Source of the DNA: Pseudomonas californiensis
GTDB lineage: Bacteria > Pseudomonadota > Gammaproteobacteria > Pseudomonadales > Pseudomonadaceae
Assembly: GCF_021147775.1 (NCBI RefSeq)
Contig: NZ_JAGTPK010000012.1
Span: 124,001 to 188,000, forward strand
Reading direction: 5' to 3'
Length of the DNA: 64,000 bases
The notes below the pieces were generated by a model that was given only the letters and a program-made list of their open reading frames with translations, did no database searches and was not told the DNA's origin. The position numbers were made by a program, and so were the translations under genes. The first letter of the stretch is position 1; every line of letters begins with the position of its first letter. Positions 36,898 to 45,968 of this stretch are shown here, one piece after another.

Positions 36898-37467
36898 ATG
36901 GAACCGATACTCAAACTTGATAGCGCCCGACTGCTGATGCGGCAGTGGCGTGACGATGACCTGCCGGAGTTTGCCGCCATGTGCGCGGACCCGCATGTCA
37001 TGCGCTATTTTCCCGAACCTTTGAGTCGCCTCGAAAGCGCAGCGCTTATTGGACGCATCCGGGGGCATTTCGCTGAGCTGGGTTTTGGTCTCTGGGCACT
37101 TGAGCGCAAGGACAATGGTGCGTTTATCGGTTTTACCGGCCTGAACGTGGTGAGTTTTGAAGATCGGTTCACGCCGGCAGTGGAGATCTGCTGGCGGTTG
37201 GCGCGGGAGCACTGGGGCCTGGGTTTTGCCAGCGAAGCAGCCTGGACCGTTCTGGGTTGCGGTTTCGAGCGTCTGAAGCTGGATGAAATCGTCTCGCTTA
37301 CCGCAGTGTGCAACGAGCCGTCGCAAAAAGTGATGCAGGCAATCGGCATGCATCACGCTGTCTCGGATGACTTCGATCATCCGCTTCTGCCCCAGGGACA
37401 ACCGCTCAGACCGCATGTGCTGTATCGAATCAACCGTCAACAGTGGCTCAATACGCTAAAACCCTGA
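36898..37467 (+). CDS. GNAT family N-acetyltransferase (RimJ/RimL type)
   Basis: A 189-residue acetyl-CoA-dependent acetyltransferase. Segments RLLMRQWRDDDLPEFAAM, AVEICWRLAREHWGLGFASEAA (acetyl-CoA-binding loop) and EIVSLTAVCNEPSQKVMQAIG match the family. Substrate unknown. GGGAGGAT ribosome site ends 2 bases before the ATG. Divergent from the HDAC-like gene. Confidence 0.88.
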   Translation: MEPILKLDSARLLMRQWRDDDLPEFAAMCADPHVMRYFPEPLSRLESAALIGRIRGHFAELGFGLWALERKDNGAFIGFTGLNVVSFEDRFTPAVEICWRLAREHWGLGFASEAAWTVLGCGFERLKLDEIVSLTAVCNEPSQKVMQAIGMHHAVSDDFDHPLLPQGQPLRPHVLYRINRQQWLNTLKP

Positions 37468-37586
37468 TAAAGCTCACCGCGCTAATTCTGTATGATTTCA
37501 TTTTAGTGGCGCGGGCCATTGGGCCCGCCAACTGCATTGCCACTTTTATCTGGCGCGTGCAGGTACGTTTTGTAAGAGGAATGACA

Positions 37587-38456
37587 ATGAGCCAAGTGCT
37601 GGATGATCTGGTTGAGCTGCTGACGCTGGAGCCTATAGAAGAAAACCTGTTTCGCGGGCGTAGCCAGGACCTTGGTTTTCGCCAGCTGTTCGGCGGTCAG
37701 GTATTGGGTCAATCGCTGTCTGCTGCCAGCCAGACAGTCGAGGATGACCGTCATGTTCATTCATTGCACGGTTATTTTCTGCGTCCGGGCGATGCGGGGT
37801 TGCCCGTGGTCTATCAGGTTGATCGCGTGCGCGATGGCGGTAGCTTCAGCACTCGCCGCGTGACCGCGATTCAGAAAGGCAAACCGATCTTCACGTGCAG
37901 TGCGTCGTTCCAGTACGACGAAGAGGGTTTCGAGCACCAGACCGTGATGCCGCAAATCGTCGGCCCGGAAAACCTGCCCACGGAACTCGAGCTGCTGCAA
38001 AGTCGCGCGCACCTTATCCCGGAGGCCATGCACGACAAATTCTTGCGGCCCAAGCCGATTCAGTTTCGCCCAGTGACGGCTGAAGACCCTTACAACCCTG
38101 CGCCTGGCGAACCGGTCAAATATGTGTGGTTCCGTGCTGACGGAGCCTTGCAGGACGTGCCTGCGCTGCATAAATACATGCTGGCTTATGCCTCGGACTT
38201 CAATTTGCTGACCACCTCCCTGCGGCCGCATGCCAAGACGGTCTGGCAGCGCGACATGCAGGTCGCAAGCCTTGATCACTCGCTGTGGTTTCACAACGAC
38301 CTGCGTGCTGATGACTGGCTGCTGTATGCGATGGACAGCCCCTGGGCGGGCAACTCGCGCGGCTTTTCACGTGGCAGCGTATTCAACCGCGCCGGGCAAC
38401 TGGTTGCATCGGTCAGTCAGGAAGGCCTGATTCGCCACCGCAAGGATTGGGCATGA
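37587..38456 (+). CDS. tesB: Acyl-CoA thioesterase II
   Basis: A 289-residue double hot-dog thioesterase hydrolysing medium- and long-chain acyl-CoA. Motifs: FRQLFGGQVLGQSL, HSLHGYFLRPGD, TCSASFQYDEEGFEH, and SLDHSLWFHNDLRADDWLLY with the catalytic Asp. Start ATG 37587 (MSQVLDDLVEL) gives a 6-base spacing from AGAGGA; an ATG two codons earlier abuts it. Overlaps the HAD gene by an ATGA junction. Confidence 0.93.
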   Translation: MSQVLDDLVELLTLEPIEENLFRGRSQDLGFRQLFGGQVLGQSLSAASQTVEDDRHVHSLHGYFLRPGDAGLPVVYQVDRVRDGGSFSTRRVTAIQKGKPIFTCSASFQYDEEGFEHQTVMPQIVGPENLPTELELLQSRAHLIPEAMHDKFLRPKPIQFRPVTAEDPYNPAPGEPVKYVWFRADGALQDVPALHKYMLAYASDFNLLTTSLRPHAKTVWQRDMQVASLDHSLWFHNDLRADDWLLYAMDSPWAGNSRGFSRGSVFNRAGQLVASVSQEGLIRHRKDWA

Positions 38457-39043
38457 CACTTCACGATATTCGCCACTGGGTGTTCGACATGGACGGCACG
38501 CTGACGGTGCCGGTGCATGATTTTCCGGCCATCAAGCGTGAGCTCGGCATCCCGCAGGATGATGACATTCTCGGCCACCTCGCGGCCTTGCCTGCCGACG
38601 AGTCCATCGCCAAACATGCCTGGCTGCTCGAACACGAGCGTGAACTGGCATTGGCTTCGATGCCGGCTGATGGCGCTGTCGAGCTAGTTCGTGAGTTGGC
38701 AGGTCGCGGCTATCGTCTGGGCATTCTGACCCGCAACGCCCGGGAGCTGGCGCACATCACCCTCGAGGCCATCGGCCTGGCTGACTGCTTTGCGGTGGAC
38801 GATGTGTTGGGGCGTGATGAGGCAACACCCAAGCCGCACCCGGCAGGCCTGTTGAAGCTGGCGAGCGCGTGGGATGTTGATCCGAAGAAGATGGTCATGA
38901 TCGGTGATTACCGCCACGACCTGGATTGCGGCCGAGCGGCCGGTGCGAAGACCATTCTGGTCAACCTGCCAGACAACCCATGGCCGGAACTGACCGACTG
39001 GCATGCCGTGGACTGCGTCGCCTTGCGGGCAATGCTGGGCTAG
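38453..39043 (+). CDS. HAD-IA family hydrolase (phosphoglycolate phosphatase-like)
   Basis: A 196-residue phosphatase. Motif I WVFDMDGTLTVPVHDF, motif II GILTRNARELAH, motif III/IV DEATPKPHPAGLLKLA and MVMIGDYRHDLDCGRAAGA. The cap is small and helical. Substrate unknown. ATG 38453 overlaps the tesB stop, so translation is coupled and the two form one operon. Confidence 0.9.
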   Translation: MTLHDIRHWVFDMDGTLTVPVHDFPAIKRELGIPQDDDILGHLAALPADESIAKHAWLLEHERELALASMPADGAVELVRELAGRGYRLGILTRNARELAHITLEAIGLADCFAVDDVLGRDEATPKPHPAGLLKLASAWDVDPKKMVMIGDYRHDLDCGRAAGAKTILVNLPDNPWPELTDWHAVDCVALRAMLG

Positions 39044-39087
39044 CAGCGCGCTCTTGCAGCAGGAAGTGTGCGGTGCACCTCATGGCT

Positions 39088-39132
39088 TCCTTCGTCAGCA
39101 AACAGAACGCCGCCCGGCTGACTCTCACAGGG
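39088..39132 (+). repeat. Dispersed repeat, copy B, inside a larger inverted repeat
   Basis: CCTTCGTCAGCAAACAGAAC followed by GCCGCCCGGCTGACTCTCACAGGG, similar to 34474-34513. It is flanked by GTGCGGTGCACC upstream and GGTGCACTTCGCAC downstream, which can pair, giving a long imperfect stem-loop over roughly 39068-39145. Confidence 0.6.
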
Positions 39133-39154
39133 TGCACTTCGCACATCATCACCT

Positions 39155-39180
39155 TGTGGGAGCGAGTCTGCTCGCGAAGG
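39155..39180 (+). repeat. Pseudomonas REP element
   Basis: TGTGGGAGCGAG, TCTG, CTCGCGAAGG: the standard pseudomonad REP core with GAGCGAG/CTCGC stem. Single copy, 110 bases after the HAD gene and before the convergent alpha/beta hydrolase gene. Confidence 0.8.
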
Positions 39181-39242
39181 CCTGCTGACTGGCACCCGAT
39201 ATGTGCCGATCAGGTGCGCCTCAGATGCTGCGTCAGCACCTA

Positions 39243-40232
39243 TCAGAACGGCTTGAACAGCACGGCCTGGCCTTCAGGCGAAGTGAAGATTCCGTCACCG
39301 TTGTGGCCTACTTTCGGGACAATTATCAGGCGTTGGTTCAGCCCTTCCGGGTGACGTTTCTGCAGGTAGTTGAAGAAGTTCTGGCCGCGAATCAGGCGAT
39401 AGCCGCCTTGTGCTTCAGCAGCACAGGTCTTGTCCAGCGCCGGGTGGTTGCGGTCGGTGTCCAGCTCGCCCAGCAGGTAGGTCACGTCGCGTTTCACGTA
39501 GTTCTTTTCAATGTCGACCGGCTTTTCCTTGCCAGAGTAAAACGGCATCTTGTTCAGGCCGTATTTCCACTCGTCAAAATCCGGGCAGCTTTGCGCTGTC
39601 ACAGGTTCCGGGCGCTCTGCGTCAAAGTAGGCGTAGGACGAAGGGTTTGCAATCACATAGCGCAGTTTGACGCCCTCTCGCTGAAGCAGCGCGTCTTCCT
39701 TGCCGCCAATCATCGCGTAACGCTGCACCACTTGAGCGCCGCCTGAATGTCCAGCGATGACGACTTCCTTGAGGTTGGGGAACAGCTTGCTGTCGCTCAA
39801 GCGCTTGAGGATATGGTCCAGCACGAGGAACGAACTGACGGGTTTAGGCCCCACAGACGTCGCGCCTTCCATCCAGCTGTTCTGACGCCAGCGCAGGATC
39901 GACTCAGGCAAGTGGTGGGCAACAATGTCTTTCTCGTCCAGAAACTGAGGCGCGATCAGCAGGGTCTTGCCGCGCTCTTTCGATTGATTGGCCGCCCGCT
40001 CGATGCTGCGCAGGTAAGTTTGCGCATTGCGCAGACGACCGTGCAGCACGATCACCACGCGTTCGATCTTCGGCTTGGGGTGAACCCATTCCTGGCTCAG
40101 CCCCAGCGTGGCCTCGGTGCCATTGATCGCCAGACGATCCGGGCTGATGGATTTAACCGCTTGATCCTCGGCGTGAGCCGCGAGGCTCACAAAGGCAGTG
40201 CTTAACAACAGGACCAGAAGCGGTTTAATCAT
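39243..40232 (-). CDS. Exported alpha/beta hydrolase
   Basis: A 329-residue hydrolase with signal peptide (MIKPLLVLLLSTAFVSLAAHA). Nucleophile elbow VVIAGHSGGAQVVQRYA, oxyanion region VVIVLHGRLRNAQTY, late His in IVPKVGHNGDGIF. Periplasmic or secreted; substrate unknown. ATG 40232 lies 4 bases after the stop of the upstream zinc peptidase gene, so the two are one transcript. Confidence 0.82.
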   Translation of the reverse strand: MIKPLLVLLLSTAFVSLAAHAEDQAVKSISPDRLAINGTEATLGLSQEWVHPKPKIERVVIVLHGRLRNAQTYLRSIERAANQSKERGKTLLIAPQFLDEKDIVAHHLPESILRWRQNSWMEGATSVGPKPVSSFLVLDHILKRLSDSKLFPNLKEVVIAGHSGGAQVVQRYAMIGGKEDALLQREGVKLRYVIANPSSYAYFDAERPEPVTAQSCPDFDEWKYGLNKMPFYSGKEKPVDIEKNYVKRDVTYLLGELDTDRNHPALDKTCAAEAQGGYRLIRGQNFFNYLQKRHPEGLNQRLIIVPKVGHNGDGIFTSPEGQAVLFKPF

Positions 40233-40236
40233 GTGC

Positions 40237-41115
40237 TCAGAGACTCTTGGCAGCGAACGTATCGCATTGGTTGATTTGGCCTTGCGCAAAACCGGTCTTG
40301 AACCAGCGCACTCGCTGGGCGGACGTCCCGTGTGTGAAGGAGTCCGGTACGACACGGCCGCTATTTTGCTGCTGCAGGCGGTCATCGCCAATGGCGTTTG
40401 CCGCATTCAGCGCCTCTTCAATATCACCCGGCTCAAGCCAGTTCAAACGATTTTGTGCGTTATAGGCCCAAACACCGGCAAAGCAGTCCGCTTGCAGCTC
40501 CTGACGCACCAATAATCCGGTGCTGCCTTCCATGCGCTGGCCTGCTTTGCGAGCCGAATCAACCTTGCTCGAAATGCCCAGCAGGGTCTGCACGTGATGC
40601 CCGACTTCGTGTGCAATCACGTAAGCCTGAGCGAAATCTCCGGCGGCAGAGAAGCGTTGCGACATTTCGCGAAAGAAGTCCAGATCCAGATAAACCTGCT
40701 GATCTGCCGGGCAGTAGAACGGCCCGGTGGCTGAGGTAGCACGGCCGCAGGCGGAATTGACCTGGCCGCTGAACAGCACCAGCGTCGGATCCTTGTACTG
40801 ACGGCCGTTCTGGGCGAACACCGCGCGCCAGGTGTCTTCTGTGTCGCCGAGGATACTACGCACGAACTCGGCCTGCTGATCGTTGGCCGGGGGCGCCTGA
40901 CGTGTCTGTGGCGCGCTTTGCTCGGTTCCCTGACCTGTGAGCTGTCCGAGGATCTGCATCGGGTCCTGGCCGGTCAGCAGGCCGATCGCGACAACGATCA
41001 CGATACCGCCCAGGCTCAGGCCCTTGCCACCGATACGCATGCCCCCGCCGCCGCTACTTCCGCCATCGCGTGCATCGACCACATTGTCGCTGCGTCGGCC
41101 TTTTTTCCAGAGCAT
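40237..41115 (-). CDS. ypfJ: YpfJ-type neutral zinc metallopeptidase
   Basis: A 292-residue protein: Gly-rich N-terminus, one membrane anchor (LGGIVIVVAIGLLTG), and a C-terminal peptidase domain with the zinc motif IAHEVGHHVQTLLG and the third-ligand region RQELQADCFAGVWAYN. Likely faces the periplasm. Start ATG 41115 (MLWKKGRRSDNV). Co-transcribed with the alpha/beta hydrolase gene. Natural substrate unknown. Confidence 0.9.
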   Translation of the reverse strand: MLWKKGRRSDNVVDARDGGSSGGGGMRIGGKGLSLGGIVIVVAIGLLTGQDPMQILGQLTGQGTEQSAPQTRQAPPANDQQAEFVRSILGDTEDTWRAVFAQNGRQYKDPTLVLFSGQVNSACGRATSATGPFYCPADQQVYLDLDFFREMSQRFSAAGDFAQAYVIAHEVGHHVQTLLGISSKVDSARKAGQRMEGSTGLLVRQELQADCFAGVWAYNAQNRLNWLEPGDIEEALNAANAIGDDRLQQQNSGRVVPDSFTHGTSAQRVRWFKTGFAQGQINQCDTFAAKSL

Positions 41116-41292
41116 GTCGAATCCCTCTTTTATCGTGCGATGAGTGTCGCTGGTGATACGGATACGCGCCAGTCCGGCGTCATCAGCGCAGCGGCTGTGC
41201 AAGGTGCGAGGGTATAGAGGTGTAGCGGGCTGATTGGTTCGCGAGCGTATTGCCAACGCTCCGAACCCTGCGGCTCAGCCCTGCATTGAAAC

Positions 41293-42585
41293 TCAGGGTT
41301 TCGACGTGTGAGCCTGTGTGGGCGACTCAACTTCTTTGGGCGACGCGTCGGCAAACCGGTCTACCTGACGCAGCGATTTGAAGCCGGCCATCCAGGCACC
41401 GACCACGCCCAGTGTGCAGACTCCGCCCATGATTGCCGCCGGGATTGCGCCCACCAATGACGCGCTGGTGCCCGCACGGAACTCACCCAGCTCGTTGGAG
41501 GAGCCGATAAACAGCATGTTCACGGCATTGACCCGGCCGCGCATGTTGTCTGGCGTGGAAAACTGCACCAACGCCGAGCGAATGAAGACGCTGACCATGT
41601 CGGCGGCTCCGGCGATCAGCAGCGCCAGGCACGAAAGCCAGAAGAGGGTCGACAGCGCGAACACCAGGTTAGCCACGCCGAACAGGCCGACGGCGAGGAA
41701 CATGGTCATGCCGACGTTACGATCCAGCGGACGCATGCTCAGGCAGATGCCCACTCCCAGTTCGCCCAGGCTCATCGACGCACGCAGCATGCCCAGCCCT
41801 TGCGGGCCGAGGTTCAGCACTTCGTGGGCATAGATCGGCAGCAAGGCCACCACACCGCCCAGCAACACGGCGAACAGGTCCAGCGAGATGGTGCCCAGGA
41901 TGATCGGACGCGAGCGAATGAAGGCGATGCCGGCGGTAAATCGGCCCCAGGCGCTATCGCCCAGATCAACAGGCTTGCTGGCAAAGGGTGTGGCCACCGG
42001 CGCGAGCAGCACGATGCCGGCGATGAATGCCCCGACGCACACTGAGTAGGTCAGCTCGGCGCCGCCCAGCCAGTACAGATAGCCCCCGATCAATGGGCCG
42101 CCAACAGTCGAGCAGCGCATGATGACGCTGTTGGTGGCGATGGCCGACGCCAGTTGCGCGCGCGGAACGATTTGGGGCAGGAGGCTTTGCAGGGCAGGGC
42201 CGGTAAAGGCGCGGGCGCAGCCATAAAGCATCAGCGCCCCATAGATAATGCGCAGGTCTTGCAGCTTCAGCGCCGAGAACACCAGCAGAATTACGCCGCA
42301 GATGGCCTGTACGCCCCAACTGAGCATGAGGATCACTTTGCGGTTATAGCGATCAATCAGGTCACCGGCAGGCATCAGCAAAAAGAGCATCGGCACGAAC
42401 TGCGCAAGGCCGACATACGCCAGGGCCATCGGTTCGCGGGTCATGTCGTAGACCTGCCAGGCGACGACCACGGCCTGAATCTGCATGGCGAAAACGGCCA
42501 TCAGGCGCGACAGTATGAAACTGATGAAGCCTGGCTGGCTGGACAGTTTGACGGGAATGGAAGAAGCGGAAGATTCAGAGCTCAA
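41293..42585 (-). CDS. MFS transporter (EntS-like, MFS_3 group)
   Basis: A 430-residue 12-helix exporter with the loop DLIDRYNRKVILMLSWG after TM2, DNMRGRVNAVNMLFIGSSNELG in the C-terminal half (typical of the EntS/transmembrane secretion effector group), and a short cytosolic tail. Substrate unknown; no siderophore genes nearby. 209 bases separate it from trmA; those hold nothing I recognise. Confidence 0.83.
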   Translation of the reverse strand: MSSESSASSIPVKLSSQPGFISFILSRLMAVFAMQIQAVVVAWQVYDMTREPMALAYVGLAQFVPMLFLLMPAGDLIDRYNRKVILMLSWGVQAICGVILLVFSALKLQDLRIIYGALMLYGCARAFTGPALQSLLPQIVPRAQLASAIATNSVIMRCSTVGGPLIGGYLYWLGGAELTYSVCVGAFIAGIVLLAPVATPFASKPVDLGDSAWGRFTAGIAFIRSRPIILGTISLDLFAVLLGGVVALLPIYAHEVLNLGPQGLGMLRASMSLGELGVGICLSMRPLDRNVGMTMFLAVGLFGVANLVFALSTLFWLSCLALLIAGAADMVSVFIRSALVQFSTPDNMRGRVNAVNMLFIGSSNELGEFRAGTSASLVGAIPAAIMGGVCTLGVVGAWMAGFKSLRQVDRFADASPKEVESPTQAHTSKP

Positions 42586-42794
42586 GACAGATTTCCATCG
42601 AAGCGGCGAATTCGCGGTTGGCGTTATACCTTAGCGCATCGATAGGTGGCTAATTAAAAAATTGACAGTTTCGACATGAATTTCGACGTTATTGCAACGC
42701 CACAGCGCTGTGGACAAAAAACGTACGATCGATGTCTTCACGTCAGCCCGTCGCGCTGCGTTCAGATGAATGCAGCACGACGGGCTGAACAGGT

Positions 42795-43880
42795 TTAACG
42801 CCTGACCAGCAACACCCCGGATTCCATGTGATGGGTGTAAGGGAACTGATCGAACAGGGCGCAACGCTCGACACGGTGGGTGTCGTGCAACTGAGCGATG
42901 TTGGCTGCCAGTGTTTCCGGATTGCACGAGATGTACAGGATGCGCTCGAAACGGCGGGTCAGCTCGCAGGTGTCCGGGTCCATACCTGCGCGTGGCGGGT
43001 CGACGAACACGCTGCCGAACTCATAGCTTTTCAGGTCCACGCCATGCAGGCGACGGAACGGGCGTACTTCGTTCAGCGCCTCGGTCAGTTCTTCGGCTGA
43101 CAGGCGCACCAGCGTGACGTTATCCACACTGTTGTCATCGAGATTGCTCAGGGCCGCATTGACCGATGTCTTGCTGATTTCGGTCGCCAGCACTTTGCGT
43201 ACCCGCGTTGCGAGCGGCAGGGTGAAGTTGCCGTTGCCGCAATACAGCTCCAGCAAGTCGTCCTCACGCTGGCCCAGCGCGTCGTAGGCCCAGTTGAGCA
43301 TCTTCTGGTTGACTGTGCCGTTGGGCTGCGTGAACGCGCCTTCTGGCTGGCGATAGCTGAATGTGCGACCCGCCACGTCGAGCTTCTCTGTTACGTAATC
43401 ATGGCCGATGACCAGCCGCTGACCTTTTGAGCGGCCAATCAGATGGACCTTCAGTTCGGCCGCCAGCTTCTCGGCCTCGGCCTGCCAGGCCTCGTCCAGC
43501 GGACGGTGATAACACAGGGTAATCATCGCGTCGCCGGCCAGCGTGGTCAGGAAGTCCACCTGAAACAGCTTGTGGTTCAGCGTTGTGCTGGCCTCCCAAC
43601 GGTCACGCAGCACGGGCATCAAGGCGTTGATGCGCTCGCTGGCGATCGGCAGACCGTCGAGCAGGATCGGGGTGCGATTGTCACCCGGTGCGAACATCGC
43701 GTAGTAACGCTTCTGATCTTCGCGCCACAGGCGGAACTCGGCGCGCAGGCGGTAGTGCTCACGGGGCGAGTCAAAAATTTGCGGCTCGGGCGCATCGAAC
43801 GGCGCGAGCAGCTCGCGCAGGCGAACGGCTTTTTCTTCGAGCTGACGGTCGTAGCTCGCGGGGTCGAAGGGAACACTCAT
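42795..43880 (-). CDS. trmA: tRNA (uridine(54)-C5)-methyltransferase
   Basis: A 361-residue SAM enzyme making ribothymidine 54 in tRNA. Motifs: [37 protein letters not shown] (SAM site), [15 protein letters not shown], and the catalytic Cys in [15 protein letters not shown]. Length is canonical. Its ATG overlaps the stop of the upstream NCS2 permease gene (ATGA), an arrangement I recall in other pseudomonads. Confidence 0.96.
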   Translation of the reverse strand: MSVPFDPASYDRQLEEKAVRLRELLAPFDAPEPQIFDSPREHYRLRAEFRLWREDQKRYYAMFAPGDNRTPILLDGLPIASERINALMPVLRDRWEASTTLNHKLFQVDFLTTLAGDAMITLCYHRPLDEAWQAEAEKLAAELKVHLIGRSKGQRLVIGHDYVTEKLDVAGRTFSYRQPEGAFTQPNGTVNQKMLNWAYDALGQREDDLLELYCGNGNFTLPLATRVRKVLATEISKTSVNAALSNLDDNSVDNVTLVRLSAEELTEALNEVRPFRRLHGVDLKSYEFGSVFVDPPRAGMDPDTCELTRRFERILYISCNPETLAANIAQLHDTHRVERCALFDQFPYTHHMESGVLLVRR

Positions 43881-45172
43881 GCGTTGAACCAGCCCAGCTT
43901 GATCACGAACAGGATCGACAGGATCACCAGCGCAGGATTCAACTCACGCCCGCGCCCTGACAGCAGCTTGATCGCGGTCCAGGAAATGAAGCCGAAGGCG
44001 ATGCCGTTGGCGATGGAATAGGTAAAGGGCATGGCCAGGGCAGTGATCACCACAGGCGCAGCGACTGTGATGTCGTCCCAGTCGATCTCGGCCATGCCGG
44101 AGGCCATCAGCACGGCGACGAACAACAGCGCCGGGGCGGTGGCAAATGCAGGCACGCTGCTCGCCAGAGGGGCGAAGAACAGCGCCAGCAGGAACAGGAC
44201 CGCGACCACGATGGCGGTCAGACCGGTGCGGCCACCGGCGCTTACGCCTGCGGCAGATTCGATATAGCTGGTAGTGGTCGAGGTGCCCAGCAGCGAGCCC
44301 GCCATTGCCGCAGTACTGTCGGCGATCAGTGCACGGCCCATTTTCGGCATATGACCGTCCTTGCCCATCAGCCCGGCGCGCTTGGCCACGCCGATCAGTG
44401 TGCCGGAGTTATCGAAGATATCCACGAACAGGAAGGCGAAGATGATGCTGACCAGACCGACGTCCAGCGCGCCCATGATGTCCAGTTGCATGAAGGTTGG
44501 CGCCAGCGACGGCGGCATCGATATCACGCCGCCGAATGGTGTAAAGCCAAGGAAGATCGACACCAGCGTCACGGCCAGAATGCCGATCAGCACCGCCCCG
44601 CGTACTTTCAGGTGGTCCAGCGCGACGATCAGGACGAAGCCCAGAGTCGCGAGTACCGGGGCCGGTTGCTTGAGGTCGCCCAGGCCGACCATGGTCGCCG
44701 GGTTGCTGACCACGATGCCTGCGTTGTGCAGCGCGATGAGCGCCAGGAACAGACCGATACCTGCCGCAATCGCAGAGCGCAGCGGCAAGGGGATGCTGTT
44801 GATGATCCACTCACGGATGCGAAAGATCGACAGCAGAAAGAACATCACTGCCGAAATGAACACCGCACCCAGCGCCACCTGCCAGGTGTGACCCATGTGC
44901 AGGACCACGGTGTAGGTAAAGAAGGCGTTCAGGCCCATGCCCGGGGCGAGGGCAATCGGGTAGTTGGCGATCAGGCCCATGACGGTCGAGCCAATGGCCG
45001 CCGCCAGACACGTGGCAACGAACACCGCGCCCTTGTCCATGCCGGTTTCACCGAGAATGCTCGGGTTGACGAACAGGATGTAAGCCATCGCCAGGAACGT
45101 CGTGACACCCGCAAGAATCTCGGTCCTCACGTTGGTGTTGTGTGCCTTGAGTTGAAACAGCCTTTCCAGCAT
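43877..45172 (-). CDS. NCS2 family purine permease (adenine/guanine/hypoxanthine)
   Basis: A 431-residue inner membrane transporter of the AzgA/PbuG type. Conserved segments: [59 protein letters not shown], and [22 protein letters not shown]. Start ATG 45172 ([14 protein letters not shown]). Overlaps trmA downstream. Divergent from the molybdenum hydroxylase operon. I see no purine riboswitch upstream. Confidence 0.92.
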   Translation of the reverse strand: MLERLFQLKAHNTNVRTEILAGVTTFLAMAYILFVNPSILGETGMDKGAVFVATCLAAAIGSTVMGLIANYPIALAPGMGLNAFFTYTVVLHMGHTWQVALGAVFISAVMFFLLSIFRIREWIINSIPLPLRSAIAAGIGLFLALIALHNAGIVVSNPATMVGLGDLKQPAPVLATLGFVLIVALDHLKVRGAVLIGILAVTLVSIFLGFTPFGGVISMPPSLAPTFMQLDIMGALDVGLVSIIFAFLFVDIFDNSGTLIGVAKRAGLMGKDGHMPKMGRALIADSTAAMAGSLLGTSTTTSYIESAAGVSAGGRTGLTAIVVAVLFLLALFFAPLASSVPAFATAPALLFVAVLMASGMAEIDWDDITVAAPVVITALAMPFTYSIANGIAFGFISWTAIKLLSGRGRELNPALVILSILFVIKLGWFNA

Positions 45173-45364
45173 GTCTGGTTCCCCGTGACGCGGCCTGCGT
45201 CGTGAATGGTTCGACTCCAGCAAAACGCAGGCTGCCAGCGCAGCCCGACGGTTTTTGCGGGTCGGAAAAAGCCGCGCATCATACCAGCAGCTTATTGGAA
45301 TGGCTGCCTGTGGATTACTGCCTTTTGATGAACTGTGCGCTCATCCATAAACCCTGAACGTTGC

Positions 45365-45435
45365 AAACCTCACGAAGTCGTACCCCCAAGAGACGCATGG
45401 AAAATGCGCTGAAACGAATACCTACCGTGAGGTTT
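45365..45435 (+). promoter_or_regulatory. Leader inverted repeat covering the ribosome binding site of the molybdenum hydroxylase operon
   Basis: AAACCTCACG (45365-45374) is perfectly complementary to CGTGAGGTTT (45426-45435), whose GAGG is the Shine-Dalgarno five bases before the ATG at 45438. Inside the 51-base loop is a second hairpin CGCAT-GGAAA-ATGCG (45394-45408). Pairing would mask the ribosome site. Riboswitch, protein-responsive leader or chance are all open. Confidence 0.5.
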
Positions 45436-45437
45436 CC

Positions 45438-45968
45438 ATGAACGCTGCAACCCCGAACCCGAAGGATTTCGCTACCCACGCGATCTCGCTGACCTTGAAT
45501 GGGCAGCTTCGTCAGCTCGAGGTCCAGCCCTGGACCACGTTGCTTGACCTGCTGCGTGATCAACTGGACCTGGTGGGCACCAAGAAAGGCTGTGATCACG
45601 GCCAGTGCGGTGCGTGTACCGTACTGCGCGATGGCACGCGTATCAATGCCTGCCTGACACTCGCCGTCATGTGCGACGGCACTGAACTGACGACTATCGA
45701 AGGTCTGGCCGACGGCGAGCAATTGCACCCGATGCAGGCGGCTTTCATCAAACACGACGCTTTCCAGTGTGGCTACTGCACGCCAGGGCAAATCTGCTCG
45801 GCGGTCGGTCTGGCCAATGAAGGGCGAGCCAGCACGCGTGCCGAAATCCAGGAACTGATGAGCGGTAACCTTTGCCGCTGCGGTGCTTACAGCAACATCC
45901 TGGCAGCGGTCGAAGAGGTCATGCCGCAGTTCCACAATGCCGCACCCAAGCAGGAGGTGAACCGATGA
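45438..45968 (+). CDS. Molybdenum hydroxylase [2Fe-2S] subunit (PaoA/YagT-like)
   Basis: A 176-residue small subunit. The plant-type [2Fe-2S] site is KKGCDHGQCGACTVL plus a later Cys (NACLTL); the second cluster is QCGYCTPGQICSA and NLCRCGAYSN. Passes electrons from the molybdenum centre. Unlike E. coli PaoA there is no twin-arginine signal peptide, so this enzyme should be cytosolic. Overlaps the FAD subunit gene by 4 bases. Oxidises an aldehyde or N-heterocycle; substrate unknown. Confidence 0.9.
   Translation: MNAATPNPKDFATHAISLTLNGQLRQLEVQPWTTLLDLLRDQLDLVGTKKGCDHGQCGACTVLRDGTRINACLTLAVMCDGTELTTIEGLADGEQLHPMQAAFIKHDAFQCGYCTPGQICSAVGLANEGRASTRAEIQELMSGNLCRCGAYSNILAAVEEVMPQFHNAAPKQEVNR

Noticed and set aside
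45173..45437. Possible purine riboswitch before the NCS2 permease
   Set aside because: No three-way junction core or conserved loop pair found; only a weak 5-bp stem.
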